Source: Trueperaceae bacterium
Lineage (GTDB): Bacteria; Deinococcota; Deinococci; Deinococcales; Trueperaceae
NCBI GenBank assembly: GCA_011390455.1
Contig: JAABSI010000110.1
Span: 1-8,343 of the forward strand
DNA: 8,343 bases
Reading direction: 5' to 3'
Shown: one piece after another, positions 1-6,687 of the stretch
Layout: each line of letters begins with the position of its first letter
Position numbering within the stretch: the stretch's first letter is position 1
The notes under the pieces: model-generated
Told to the model about the DNA's origin: nothing
What the model saw: the letters and a program-made list of their open reading frames with translations, nothing else
The model's database searches: none
Position numbers and translations under genes: made by a program

Positions 1-748
1 GATCAACCACATGCTCGACCGCCTCCAGGAGTCGTTCGAGACCCAGCGGCGCTTCACCGCCGACGCGAGCCACGAGTTGCGCACCCCGGTCACGGCGATC
101 GTCGGGCACGCGCGTTACCTGTTGCGGCGCACGCGCCCCACGCCCGAGCAGGTCGATTCGTTGACCGTGATCCAGCGCGAGGCGGAGCGGATGGGCAAGC
201 TCGTCAACGACCTGCTCGAGCTCGCGCGCGCCGATGCCGGCTTCCAGGTGCACCGCGAGCCGATGAACCTGGTCGAGGTGCTCGAGGCGGTCCGCGACGG
301 CCTGGCGCCGGTGTCGGGCACCACCGAGGTGGTCGTCTCCTGCGCGGTGCCGCTCCTCGAGGTCGAGGGCGACCCCGCTCGCCTCAAACAGGTGGCGCTC
401 AACCTGGTGCAGAACGCGATCGACGCCGGCGCCAAGCGGGTGACGCTGCACCTGGAGCGCGACGGCGCGAACGCGGTGCTCGAGGTGCTCGACGATGGGC
501 CGGGGATCCCCGGCGAAGCGCTCCCGCACCTGTTCGAGCGCTTCTACCGCGTCGACGGTGCCCGCTCGACGCGGGGCAACGGCTCGGGCCTCGGCCTGGC
601 GATCGTCCGCTGGATCGTGCAGATGCACGACGGGACCGTCGACGTGCGGTCGCGGGTGGGGGAGGGGACGGTCTTCACGGTGACGCTGCCGGCCGTGGAC
701 GCCAAGGCCTCCGAGGCGCACGCGCGCCTGACCGACGCGGGCGGCTGA
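1..748 (+). CDS. Sensor histidine kinase, C-terminal part (5' end outside window)
   Basis: This is the catalytic half of a membrane-bound two-component sensor kinase that would autophosphorylate on His and pass the phosphate to a response regulator. The frame is open from base 2 and reads Ile-Asn-His before the first Met at base 11, matching the end of a HAMP linker, so the true start and the sensor and TM segments lie upstream. Counting that Met as 1, the HisKA H-box is SHELRTP with phospho-acceptor His21. The N-box has Asn131 and Asn135, the G1 box is DDGPGIP (161-167), the F-box is FERFYR (175-180), and the G2 box is GSGLGL (191-196). All ATP-binding motifs are intact, so the enzyme should be active. 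The cognate regulator is not in the window and is probably upstream. The gene ends in TGA, convergent with purM. The stimulus cannot be inferred. Confidence 0.95.
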   Translation, partial: INHMLDRLQESFETQRRFTADASHELRTPVTAIVGHARYLLRRTRPTPEQVDSLTVIQREAERMGKLVNDLLELARADAGFQVHREPMNLVEVLEAVRDGLAPVSGTTEVVVSCAVPLLEVEGDPARLKQVALNLVQNAIDAGAKRVTLHLERDGANAVLEVLDDGPGIPGEALPHLFERFYRVDGARSTRGNGSGLGLAIVRWIVQMHDGTVDVRSRVGEGTVFTVTLPAVDAKASEAHARLTDAGG

Positions 749-785
749 CCGACCGCACCGGCGCGACGCCGGCGCCGATGGTCAG
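745..785. terminator. Hairpin spanning both convergent stop codons (candidate two-way terminator)
   Basis: An inverted repeat is centred exactly on base 765. The outer arms CTGACC (745-750) and GGTCAG (780-785) pair perfectly. The inner arms CCGGCG (758-763) and CGCCGG (767-772) pair perfectly around a CGA loop. Between them 753/777, 755/775 and 756/774 pair and 751/779 is a G-U wobble. The outer stem contains the TGA stop of the kinase and, on the other strand, the TGA stop of purM. There is no T-tract on either side, so intrinsic termination is an inference from position and stem strength. Confidence 0.55.
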
Positions 786-1825
786 AGGTCGTCGACGAAG
801 CGCACGCCGGCGCCGGCCACGACGTGGCCGATGCGCGTCAACGGCTCCGGGCACCGCGCGCGGACCGCGTCCTCGCGCGTGGGGTCGACCACGACGATCA
901 TCCCCACGCCGAGGTTGAAGACGGTGCGCATCTCGCGTTCGCCGATCTCGCCGAGCGCCTGGAGCCGGTCGAACACCGGCGGACGGGTCCAGGTGCTGGG
1001 GTCGACGACCGCACCGAGCCCATCGGGTAGGGCGCGCGGCAGGTTCCCGGCGATGCCGCCGCCGGTGACGTGCGCCAGCGCCCGCACCAAGCCGGCGTCG
1101 AGCAGCGGCCGCACGCTCGGCAGGAACGACCGGTGCTCCGCGAGCAGCGCGTCGGCGAGCGTCGGGCCGGCGGGGTCGTCCGGGTCGACCGGGTCGTCGA
1201 GGTGGTTCTCGGCCACCGCGCGCGCGAGCGAGAACCCGTTCGTCTGCAGCCCCCCCGAGGCGAGCGCGAGGAGCACGTCGCCTTCGCGGACCGCGCTGCC
1301 GTCGATCACGTCCGCGCGCCCGACGATGCCGACGATGGTCCCCACCACGTCGAGTTCGCCCGGAGCGTACACGCCGGGCATCTCGGCGGTCTCGCCGCCG
1401 AGCAGCGCGATGCCGGCCGCCCGGCAGGCGTCCGCGACGCCGCCGACGACCTCGGCGATCACGCTCGGATCGAGCCGAGCGCTCGCCACGTAGTCGAGGA
1501 AGAACAAGGGCCGCGCGCCCTGCACCAAGACGTCGTTCACGCAGTGGTGGACCAGGTCGCGGCCGATGCCCCGGACGCCGCCGCGGGCGACGGCGATGCG
1601 CGTCTTGGTGCCGACGCCGTCGGTGGACGCGACGAGCACCGGCTGCTCGACGTCGTCGGGCAGCGCGAACAGGCCACCGAAGGCGCCGAGGCCGCGCAGC
1701 ACCTGGGGGGTGTACGTGGACGTGACCGCGGTTCGGATCCGCTCCATGGCGTCGTCCGCGGCGTGCAGATCGACGCCGGCGGCGGCGTACGTGGAGGGGA
1801 CGGGAGAGGCGTCGTGGTCGGGCAT
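782..1825 (-). CDS. purM: Phosphoribosylformylglycinamidine cyclo-ligase (AIR synthetase)
   Basis: This enzyme catalyses the ATP-dependent closure of FGAM to 5-aminoimidazole ribonucleotide, the fifth step of de novo purine synthesis, in the cytosol. It is complete at 347 aa, the usual PurM size. Visible signatures are AGVDL near the N-terminus (16-20), the DGVGTK nucleotide loop (69-74), CVNDVLVQGARPLFFLDY (95-112), GGETAEMPGVY (143-153), TNGFSLAR (195-202), HVTGGGIAGNLPR (252-264) and the C-terminal EMRTVFNLGVGM (298-309). The frame stays open well upstream, but the ATG at 1825 gives the family-standard N-terminus and sits 6 nt after a TATCGT box, so I choose it. The gene diverges from priA across 43 bp and converges on the kinase; no other pur gene is in view. 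Its start appears leaderless, with no Shine-Dalgarno sequence. Confidence 0.97.
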   Translation of the reverse strand: MPDHDASPVPSTYAAAGVDLHAADDAMERIRTAVTSTYTPQVLRGLGAFGGLFALPDDVEQPVLVASTDGVGTKTRIAVARGGVRGIGRDLVHHCVNDVLVQGARPLFFLDYVASARLDPSVIAEVVGGVADACRAAGIALLGGETAEMPGVYAPGELDVVGTIVGIVGRADVIDGSAVREGDVLLALASGGLQTNGFSLARAVAENHLDDPVDPDDPAGPTLADALLAEHRSFLPSVRPLLDAGLVRALAHVTGGGIAGNLPRALPDGLGAVVDPSTWTRPPVFDRLQALGEIGEREMRTVFNLGVGMIVVVDPTREDAVRARCPEPLTRIGHVVAGAGVRFVDDL

Positions 1826-1831
1826 CGAGGA

Positions 1832-1840
1832 ACGATACCA
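1832..1840 (-). promoter_or_regulatory. purM promoter, extended -10, leaderless
   Basis: Read on the minus strand this is TGGTATCGT, an extended -10 (TG-n-TATCGT) that ends 6 nt before the purM ATG. That spacing puts the transcription start at or next to the A of the ATG, giving a leaderless mRNA. A weak -35 candidate, CTAACG on the minus strand (1855-1860), lies at 17-bp spacing and covers part of the priA -10. The box is seen directly; its activity is inferred. Confidence 0.6.
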
Positions 1841-1857
1841 GGCGCGACCGCGCTCGT

Positions 1858-1863
1858 TAGACT
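1858..1863 (+). promoter_or_regulatory. priA promoter, -10 box TAGACT, leaderless
   Basis: TAGACT fits TANNNT and ends 5 nt before the GTG chosen as the priA start, so transcription would begin at about that codon. No Shine-Dalgarno sequence is present. The -35 window at 17-bp spacing (1835-1840) is poor and overlaps the purM -10 on the other strand. Confidence 0.55.
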
Positions 1864-1868
1864 GCCCC

Positions 1869-4214
1869 GTGCCGACCGCCGTCCACGTCTGGTTGCCGCT
1901 TCCGGTGCCCGGGTTCGACTTCCTCGCCCCGCACGACGGACCGGAGGCGGTCGCGTCCGGTGCCGCCGAGGGCACGCTGCCCTCCACGTCGGGAGCGGAC
2001 CCCGCGTCGTGGGTCGGGGCGCGGATCGCGGTGCCGTGGCAGGGCGGCGTCCGGGTCGGCATCGCCGCTGCGGTGCGCGAGGTCGGCGCGGCGACGGCGC
2101 TCGACCTGCGCCCGGCGGTGGCGTGGGTGGACGCGCGGCCCCACCTGACCGCGCCGGTGCGCGCCCTCCTCGAGGCCCAGGCCGAACGCTGCGCGGTGCC
2201 GATCGGCGTGGCGCTCGCGGGGGCCGGCGTCGTGGGGCTCAAGGACGCGTTCGATCACGACGTCCGGCGCGACGCGTCCGCTGCGGCCGAGCTCTTCGAC
2301 GCGGACGGAGCGGTGCCGAGCGTCGACGCCTGGTTGCCGGCGGATCGGTTCCCGGCGGATGCCCTCGCCGCCTGGCGCGCCCACGCGATGGTCCACGAGC
2401 GCGTGGCGCCCGCCGTGGCGACCGAGCGGCGGCTGGTGGCCGTGCGCGCCGCGGACGACGCCCTCGAGGGGGCGGCGCGAGCGGGCCAGCGGCAGGCGCT
2501 CGCCTGGTTGCGCGCCGCCGGCGGCGCCGCGAGCGCCGCGGCGCTCGCGCGCGACGCGGACGTCGCCGATGGCGCGGCGCGCGCCTTGGTCGCGAAAGGG
2601 TACGCGGCGTACGTCGATGCGCCCGTGCCGCCGGCGTCGCCGCCCTGGGCGGTCGACGGACCGAGCCCGCTGGCGGGTGGGCGCCCGATGGGGGTCGAAC
2701 CGCCGGCCGCGAGCACCTGGCTCGTCACCGGCGGATCGGCGGGCGATCGCTTCCTCGCGGCGCGCCGCGCCGCGAGCGCTACCGTCGCCGCGGGCGGCCA
2801 GGCGCTCTGGCTGGTGCCGGAGCAGGCCGTCGCCGATGCCGTGGCCGCGGCCCTGGCAGCGGACGTGCCGACCCTGCGGTGGCCGGCCGGGGGCGACGAG
2901 GCCGTGCGCCACGCGCTCTTCGAGGAGGTCGCCCGGGGGACGCCGGCGGTGGTGGTGGGCACCTACCCCACGCTGACGCTCCCGTTCGCGGAGCTGGGCG
3001 ACGTGGTCGTATGGGACGCGGCGAGCGCCAGCTACAAGGGCCTCTCGGGCGCGCGCAGCGTCGCGCGCGTCGACGCGCGCGTGCTGGCCGCGGCGGCGGG
3101 CGCGCGCTGCATCTTCGTGGATCCCCTCGCCACCGCGGAGGTGCGTGCGGAGGTCGGCGGCGGCCCCCACCTCGAGGTGCCGCGGGTGCGGCCGCGCGCC
3201 GCCGTCGTCGACCTTCGGCAGGAGTCCGGGTGGCCGCTGACCGCGCCGCTCGTGCGGCTGTTGCGCCAGGTCGCCGAGCGCGGTCGCCAGGCGGTGGTGC
3301 TCGCGCCGCGGCGCGGGTTCGCGGCCGCCCTCGGCTGCCGGGCCTGCGGCGAGGTCGAGATGTGCCCCAACTGCGACCTGCCGTTGCGTTGGCACGCGCG
3401 CATCGGGCGCCTCCGGTGCCACCGCTGCGGCGTCGAGCGCGGCGCGCCGATCGCATGCAGCGCCTGCGGCAGCAGCGACCTCGCGCCGCGCCCGGGCGCC
3501 GGCACCGAGTGGGTGGCCGAGGCAGTGCGCCGCGCCGTTCCCGGCCTGGTCGTCGTCCAGTGGGATCGCGATCGCCGCGACGATCCGACGCCGCTCCTGG
3601 AGGGCGCCGCGGGCGCGCTCGTCGGCACGACCGGCGTGCTGCGGGCGCCGCCGCTCCCGAACCTCGCGCTCGTGGCGCTCACCTCCGGCGACGCGCTCCT
3701 CGACCACGAGGACGTGCGGGCGACCGAGTCCGCGCTCCGCACGCTGCTGGCGCTCCCCGACCTCGCCGGCGGAGATCGACGACCGCTGCTGGTGGCGCAG
3801 GTGCACCGCCCGGACCACGAGGTCTGGCGCGCGTGGGTGGCCGACGACGTCGACGGTGCCATCGCCGACGTGCTGGAGGGCGTCGCGCGGCGCCGCGAGG
3901 CCTTCGGGTACCCGCCCTTCCGACGCTGGGCCCGCGTGCAGGTCACCCACCGCGAGCGCGGGCGCGCCGCGGCGGCGGCCCACGCGATCGTCGAGCGGCT
4001 CGAGGCCGCCGGCGTGCCCGCCGAGGACCTACTCGGTCCGGCGCCGGCGGCCGTCGCGCGGGTCCGCGGTCGGTACGGGTTCCACGCGTTCGTGCGCGCC
4101 GCCGACGACGCGACGCTGGCCGCCCGGGTGGCGTGGGTGGACGCGCGACCGCTGCCCGGGGCGACCGTGCGCGTGGACGTCGATCCGTACGACGTCGACG
4201 TCTGGCTCGAGTAG
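1869..4214 (+). CDS. priA: Primosomal protein N' (PriA), pseudohelicase form
   Basis: PriA recognises stalled or repaired forks and D-loops and starts reloading of the replicative helicase. The GTG start at 1869 gives 781 aa and the typical N-terminal DNA-binding fold (AVHVWLPLPVPGFDFLAP). The frame extends upstream only over purM antisense. Conserved parts: LVPE (315-318), SYKG (388-391), the RRGFAAALGC segment (481-490), eight zinc cysteines (C490, 493, 499, 502, 517, 520, 530, 533), GTE (545-547), and a C-terminal FGYPPF motif (679-684). Helicase motifs are broken. The Walker A position reads VTGGSAGDRF (286-295) without GKT. The DEEH position reads WDAAS (382-386). The GSATPS motif reads VDPLATAE, and the arginine-finger motif VI (QVAGRAGR) is gone. 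A PriA lacking ATPase and helicase activity is known in D. radiodurans, and actinobacterial PriA is similarly degenerate. I infer this protein is a DNA-binding and loading scaffold without unwinding activity. Confidence 0.93.
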   Translation: MPTAVHVWLPLPVPGFDFLAPHDGPEAVASGAAEGTLPSTSGADPASWVGARIAVPWQGGVRVGIAAAVREVGAATALDLRPAVAWVDARPHLTAPVRALLEAQAERCAVPIGVALAGAGVVGLKDAFDHDVRRDASAAAELFDADGAVPSVDAWLPADRFPADALAAWRAHAMVHERVAPAVATERRLVAVRAADDALEGAARAGQRQALAWLRAAGGAASAAALARDADVADGAARALVAKGYAAYVDAPVPPASPPWAVDGPSPLAGGRPMGVEPPAASTWLVTGGSAGDRFLAARRAASATVAAGGQALWLVPEQAVADAVAAALAADVPTLRWPAGGDEAVRHALFEEVARGTPAVVVGTYPTLTLPFAELGDVVVWDAASASYKGLSGARSVARVDARVLAAAAGARCIFVDPLATAEVRAEVGGGPHLEVPRVRPRAAVVDLRQESGWPLTAPLVRLLRQVAERGRQAVVLAPRRGFAAALGCRACGEVEMCPNCDLPLRWHARIGRLRCHRCGVERGAPIACSACGSSDLAPRPGAGTEWVAEAVRRAVPGLVVVQWDRDRRDDPTPLLEGAAGALVGTTGVLRAPPLPNLALVALTSGDALLDHEDVRATESALRTLLALPDLAGGDRRPLLVAQVHRPDHEVWRAWVADDVDGAIADVLEGVARRREAFGYPPFRRWARVQVTHRERGRAAAAAHAIVERLEAAGVPAEDLLGPAPAAVARVRGRYGFHAFVRAADDATLAARVAWVDARPLPGATVRVDVDPYDVDVWLE
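2117..2137 (+). repeat. 21-nt direct repeat, copy 1 (inside priA)
   Basis: These 21 bases recur exactly at 4127-4147, in the same reading frame. Both copies encode VAWVDARP, here at PriA residues 84-91. Confidence 0.6.
4127..4147 (+). repeat. 21-nt direct repeat, copy 2 (inside priA)
   Basis: This is an exact copy of 2117-2137, 2010 bp downstream, and encodes VAWVDARP at PriA residues 754-761. It could arise by chance under strong codon bias; recombination between the copies would delete most of priA in frame. Confidence 0.6.
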
Positions 4215-4219
4215 GTGTC

Positions 4220-4239
4220 GGGCGCGCGCCTGCGCGCCC
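4220..4239 (+). terminator. GC hairpin just after priA
   Basis: A perfect 8-bp stem, GGGCGCGC (4220-4227) with GCGCGCCC (4232-4239), closes a GCCT loop. It begins 6 nt after the priA stop and ends 12 nt before the smpB -10 box. The position suits attenuation of priA transcripts before the smpB operon. It is followed by a C-rich tract, not a T-tract, so termination is uncertain. Confidence 0.5.
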
Positions 4240-4251
4240 CGCCCCGCCCCG
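4237..4251 (+). repeat. Pentamer tandem repeat (CCCCG)x3
   Basis: Three exact CCCCG units sit between the hairpin after priA and the smpB -10 box, where a -35 element and spacer would normally lie. The stretch is short and may be only low-complexity GC sequence. Confidence 0.5.
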
Positions 4252-4257
4252 TATCAT
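4252..4257 (+). promoter_or_regulatory. smpB promoter, -10 box TATCAT, leaderless or near-leaderless
   Basis: TATCAT is an isolated A/T-containing island right after about 30 bases of almost pure G and C. It ends 8 nt before the smpB ATG, so the transcript would have no room for a Shine-Dalgarno sequence. I see no -35 match at 16-18 bp spacing. The ATG at 4256 overlapping the box is out of frame with smpB and is unlikely to be used. Confidence 0.55.
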
Positions 4258-4265
4258 GGCCGACG

Positions 4266-4709
4266 ATGCTCCAGAACCGCCGCGCCCGCCACGATTACGA
4301 GATCCTCGAGACCTTCGAGGCCGGCTTGGTGTTGCGCGGCAGCGAGGTGAAGTCGTTGCGCGGCTCCGGCGGGTCGATCGCCGAGGCGTACGCCAAGATC
4401 GAAGGGGGCGAGGTCTGGCTGGAGGGCGCCACGATCCCCTCCTACCCCCAGGCTTCGTACAACGACCACGAGCCGCTCCGTCGCCGCAAGCTCCTGCTGC
4501 ACGCGCGCCAGATCGCCGAGCTGCGGCGTGGGCTCGAACGCAAGGGATTGACCGTCGTGCCGCTCGAGCTCTACTTCGATGCGCGGGGCCGCGCGAAGCT
4601 CAAGATCGCGCTCGCGCGCGGCCGCAAGCGCCACGACAAGCGTGCGGCCGCCTCGGAGCGCGACGCGAAGCGCGAGATGGACCGCGCGCTCAAGGGCGCC
4701 GATCGATGA
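4266..4709 (+). CDS. smpB: SsrA-binding protein SmpB
   Basis: SmpB binds tmRNA (ssrA) and delivers it to ribosomes stalled on broken mRNA, so the nascent chain is tagged and the ribosome released. The 147-aa product matches the family length. It shows the N-terminal NRRARHDYEI (4-13), GSEVKSLR (25-32), the LRRRKLLLH segment (71-79), and GLTVVPLELYF (94-104). It ends with a basic HDKR (123-126) and a helical tail that would enter the decoding channel. The usual GKK before HDKR is replaced by Arg-rich GRKR. The frame is open to 4215, but the ATG at 4266 gives the canonical N-terminus and follows the TATCAT box. The TGA stop overlaps the amidase ATG in an ATGA junction, so this is the first gene of a three-gene operon. 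The ssrA gene is not in this window. Confidence 0.97.
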   Translation: MLQNRRARHDYEILETFEAGLVLRGSEVKSLRGSGGSIAEAYAKIEGGEVWLEGATIPSYPQASYNDHEPLRRRKLLLHARQIAELRRGLERKGLTVVPLELYFDARGRAKLKIALARGRKRHDKRAAASERDAKREMDRALKGADR

Positions 4710-6064
4710 GGTGGGTGCGCGCGCTGGCGTTCGCCCTGGCGCTTGCCGTGGGCTCCGCCGGCGCCCAGACGCTCCTCGCCGTCAACGGCGTCGACGTACC
4801 CGGGGCCACGACCGCCCTCGTGGCGGGGGTCACCTACGCTCCGGCGGTGGACCTCGCCGCCGCGCTCGGCGCGGACGTGGTGACGGATGCGGTCGTGGGG
4901 CGCGCGACCTTCGTCCTCGGCGCCGCGGTGGTGCAAGCGGCCCTCGTCGGCGACCCGGACGCGGCCCTGGCCGCCGACCCGGCGCTCACCCGCGACGGCG
5001 CCGTCCGGGCGGGGCCCGCGGGCGTGCACGACGGCATCGAGGCGTTCGTGCCGGTCAAGGGCGTCGTGGAGGCGTTCGGCGGTCGGGTGGCCTTCGTGGC
5101 GGAATCGAACACCGTGGTGGCGATCGTCCCGCGTCCCGATCTGGACGTCCGGCTCGAGGGGCGCGGCGCCGGGCAGCGGCTCGTGTTCCGTTCGAGCGGT
5201 CCGACCCGCGTCGTGCACGTTCTGCACGAGGCGACGGACGTGCTCGAGCTGCGCTTCGAGCGGTCGGACGGTGCCGAGGCGGCCTTCGACGGCGACGCCT
5301 TCGTCCGTGCGACCGTCGAACCGGTCCGCGGCGGGGTGGAGGCGCGCGTGCAGTTGGCGCCCGACCGCACGGCGCGGGTGCTGACGCTGCCCGATGGGGC
5401 GGCCACCGTGGTGGTCGTGGCCTTCGGAGCGGCGGCGAGCCCGGCGACGATCGTCGCCGCGCAGGGCGCTCGGCTCGTGCTCGATGCCGGCCACGGCGGT
5501 AGCGATGGCGGCCTCGCGTTCGGTGCCGACCGCGAGGCCGACTTGACCCGCGCGTTCGTCGACGCGGTCGCCGAGGCGCTCGTCGGCTCCGGGATCGAGG
5601 TCGTGCGCACCCGGCCGTCGGCGGTTCCGGTCGCCCTGGACGACCGCGCCGCGGCCGGCGCCGGGGCCGACGCCTTCGTGTCGATCCATGCTGCACCCCT
5701 GCCGGTCGGCCAGGCGCGCGCATACGTGCTCGACGAGGCCGGGGCGGCCACCACCCTCGAGATGGCGGTGCGGCGCAACGCCGAGGTCGCGGTGCAGAGC
5801 CCCCAGACGGACGCCCTGCGGCGCGCGCTGTTGGTGCGTTTGATCCCCGACCTGGATGCCGGTCGGCGCATCGCCGAGTCGCTGCGCCGCGGCCTCGGCG
5901 ACGTCGGCATCGTGCTCGGCGCTCCGGAGGGCGCGCCGCTGGCGGTGCTCGCCGGAGCCGGGGGCCGGGGCGTGCTCGTCGAGCTCTCGCCCGAGGACCT
6001 GAGCGATCCCGCGCTGCCCCTGACGGTCGCCGCCGCCCTCGCGGAGGCGCTGGCGGCGCCGTGA
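4706..6064 (+). CDS. Exported N-acetylmuramoyl-L-alanine amidase with stalk-like N-terminal domain
   Basis: This is a zinc hydrolase predicted to cut the bond between MurNAc and the stem peptide in peptidoglycan, acting outside the cytoplasmic membrane. The product is 452 aa. A signal peptide covers about residues 1-20 (hydrophobic core, cleavage after AGA). Residues about 22-142 resemble the copper-amine-oxidase-like N-terminal fold (VNGV, then a second half with FVPVKGVVEAFGG). Residues about 146-241 look like an AMIN-type beta domain. Amidase_3 follows from residue 256, with likely zinc ligands His263 (DAGHGG), Glu277 and His328 (FVSIHAA), and catalytic Glu426 (VLVELSPE). The common GFLSN after that Glu is replaced by SPEDLSD. 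The ATG overlaps the smpB stop by 4 bp, with weak AAGGG (4692-4696) 9 nt upstream, so translation is probably coupled. It overlaps the next gene by 4 bp. Domain boundaries are by eye. Confidence 0.9.
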   Translation: MRWVRALAFALALAVGSAGAQTLLAVNGVDVPGATTALVAGVTYAPAVDLAAALGADVVTDAVVGRATFVLGAAVVQAALVGDPDAALAADPALTRDGAVRAGPAGVHDGIEAFVPVKGVVEAFGGRVAFVAESNTVVAIVPRPDLDVRLEGRGAGQRLVFRSSGPTRVVHVLHEATDVLELRFERSDGAEAAFDGDAFVRATVEPVRGGVEARVQLAPDRTARVLTLPDGAATVVVVAFGAAASPATIVAAQGARLVLDAGHGGSDGGLAFGADREADLTRAFVDAVAEALVGSGIEVVRTRPSAVPVALDDRAAAGAGADAFVSIHAAPLPVGQARAYVLDEAGAATTLEMAVRRNAEVAVQSPQTDALRRALLVRLIPDLDAGRRIAESLRRGLGDVGIVLGAPEGAPLAVLAGAGGRGVLVELSPEDLSDPALPLTVAAALAEALAAP

Positions 6065-6687
6065 TCGGTCGCCGGCGCCCGCGGCGGCCCGCCGCGCGGA
6101 ACGGGGAGGGCGCCGCCGAGCTCGAGTCGGATCGGCGGCGCATCGCGACCTCGCCCCAGGTCCTGCTCCCCGCCCTGGCGTTGGTGCTCGCGGCGCTCTA
6201 CGCGGCGACGGCCGCCTTCGGCCCGTCGACGCCGCCGCTGCCCGGCGTGCCCGCCGTCGCCGGCGGCGGCACCGAGACGGCGGCGCGCGAGGTGCGCTTC
6301 GTGGTCGTCGACGAACAGGGGTTGGAGCGCCCCGGGTTCGCCGACGCGGTCCTACCGCGCGACCGATCCGAGGATCCGGGAACGCGCCTGACCGCGGCGC
6401 TCGCTGCGTTGCGCGCCGAGCGCATCGCGGCCGGTGCCTGGCCCGCCTCGGTCGCCGAGCCGACGGCCTTCGTGTTCGAGCTCGACCGGCGCCGCATCGC
6501 GGTCGTCGACGTCGGTCGTCCCGGGCCCGACGAGGGCGTCACCGTCGCGCAGGAGTGGGCGGCGCTGCGCTCGGTCGTGGCGACCGCACGGGTCGAGGTC
6601 GCGGCCGACGTCGTGCGGATCACGGTCGAAGGGTCGCCCGCGGACGCCTTCTGGGGCCACGTGGCCCTGCCGCCCGAAGCGCCCTGA
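6061..6687 (+). CDS. Single-pass membrane protein, GerMN-like
   Basis: The 208-aa product starts with an Arg-rich cytoplasmic segment (1-30) and one TM helix (about 34-53). A Pro/Gly-rich linker follows, then an alpha/beta domain (about 77-200) facing out. That domain has the order expected of a GerMN fold: a strand VRFVVVD (78-84), a helix around LTAALAAL (110-117), strands AFVFEL and RIAVVDV, a helix around AQEWAALRSVVATA (163-176), and a closing VVRITVEG (184-191). The match is by pattern only, so the family name is tentative. GerMN proteins are common beside amidases and are thought to be envelope factors without a known enzymatic role. The GTG start overlaps the amidase TGA (GTGA); GGAGG at 6043-6047 is 13 nt upstream, farther than ideal, so translational coupling is likely. 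It is the last gene of the smpB operon. Confidence 0.6.
   Translation: MIGRRRPRRPAARNGEGAAELESDRRRIATSPQVLLPALALVLAALYAATAAFGPSTPPLPGVPAVAGGGTETAAREVRFVVVDEQGLERPGFADAVLPRDRSEDPGTRLTAALAALRAERIAAGAWPASVAEPTAFVFELDRRRIAVVDVGRPGPDEGVTVAQEWAALRSVVATARVEVAADVVRITVEGSPADAFWGHVALPPEAP

Noticed and set aside
1826..2242. Upstream extension of the purM frame by 139 codons
   Set aside because: It would overlap priA and encodes no recognisable domain; the ATG at 1825 gives the standard PurM N-terminus and follows a -10 box.
1857..3983. A 708-codon minus-strand open frame opposite priA
   Set aside because: Low-complexity Arg/His/Ala-rich product with no motif; priA on the other strand is certain.
4256..4258. 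ATG at 4256 as the smpB start
   Set aside because: It is out of frame with smpB and overlaps the TATCAT box; the ATG at 4266 gives the conserved N-terminus.
1070..6064. A 1664-codon plus-strand open frame running across purM antisense, priA, smpB and the amidase
   Set aside because: Only its last 452 codons (from 4706) are a real gene. The rest is Arg/Ala/Gly-rich out-of-frame translation typical of high-GC DNA, overlapping well-identified genes.
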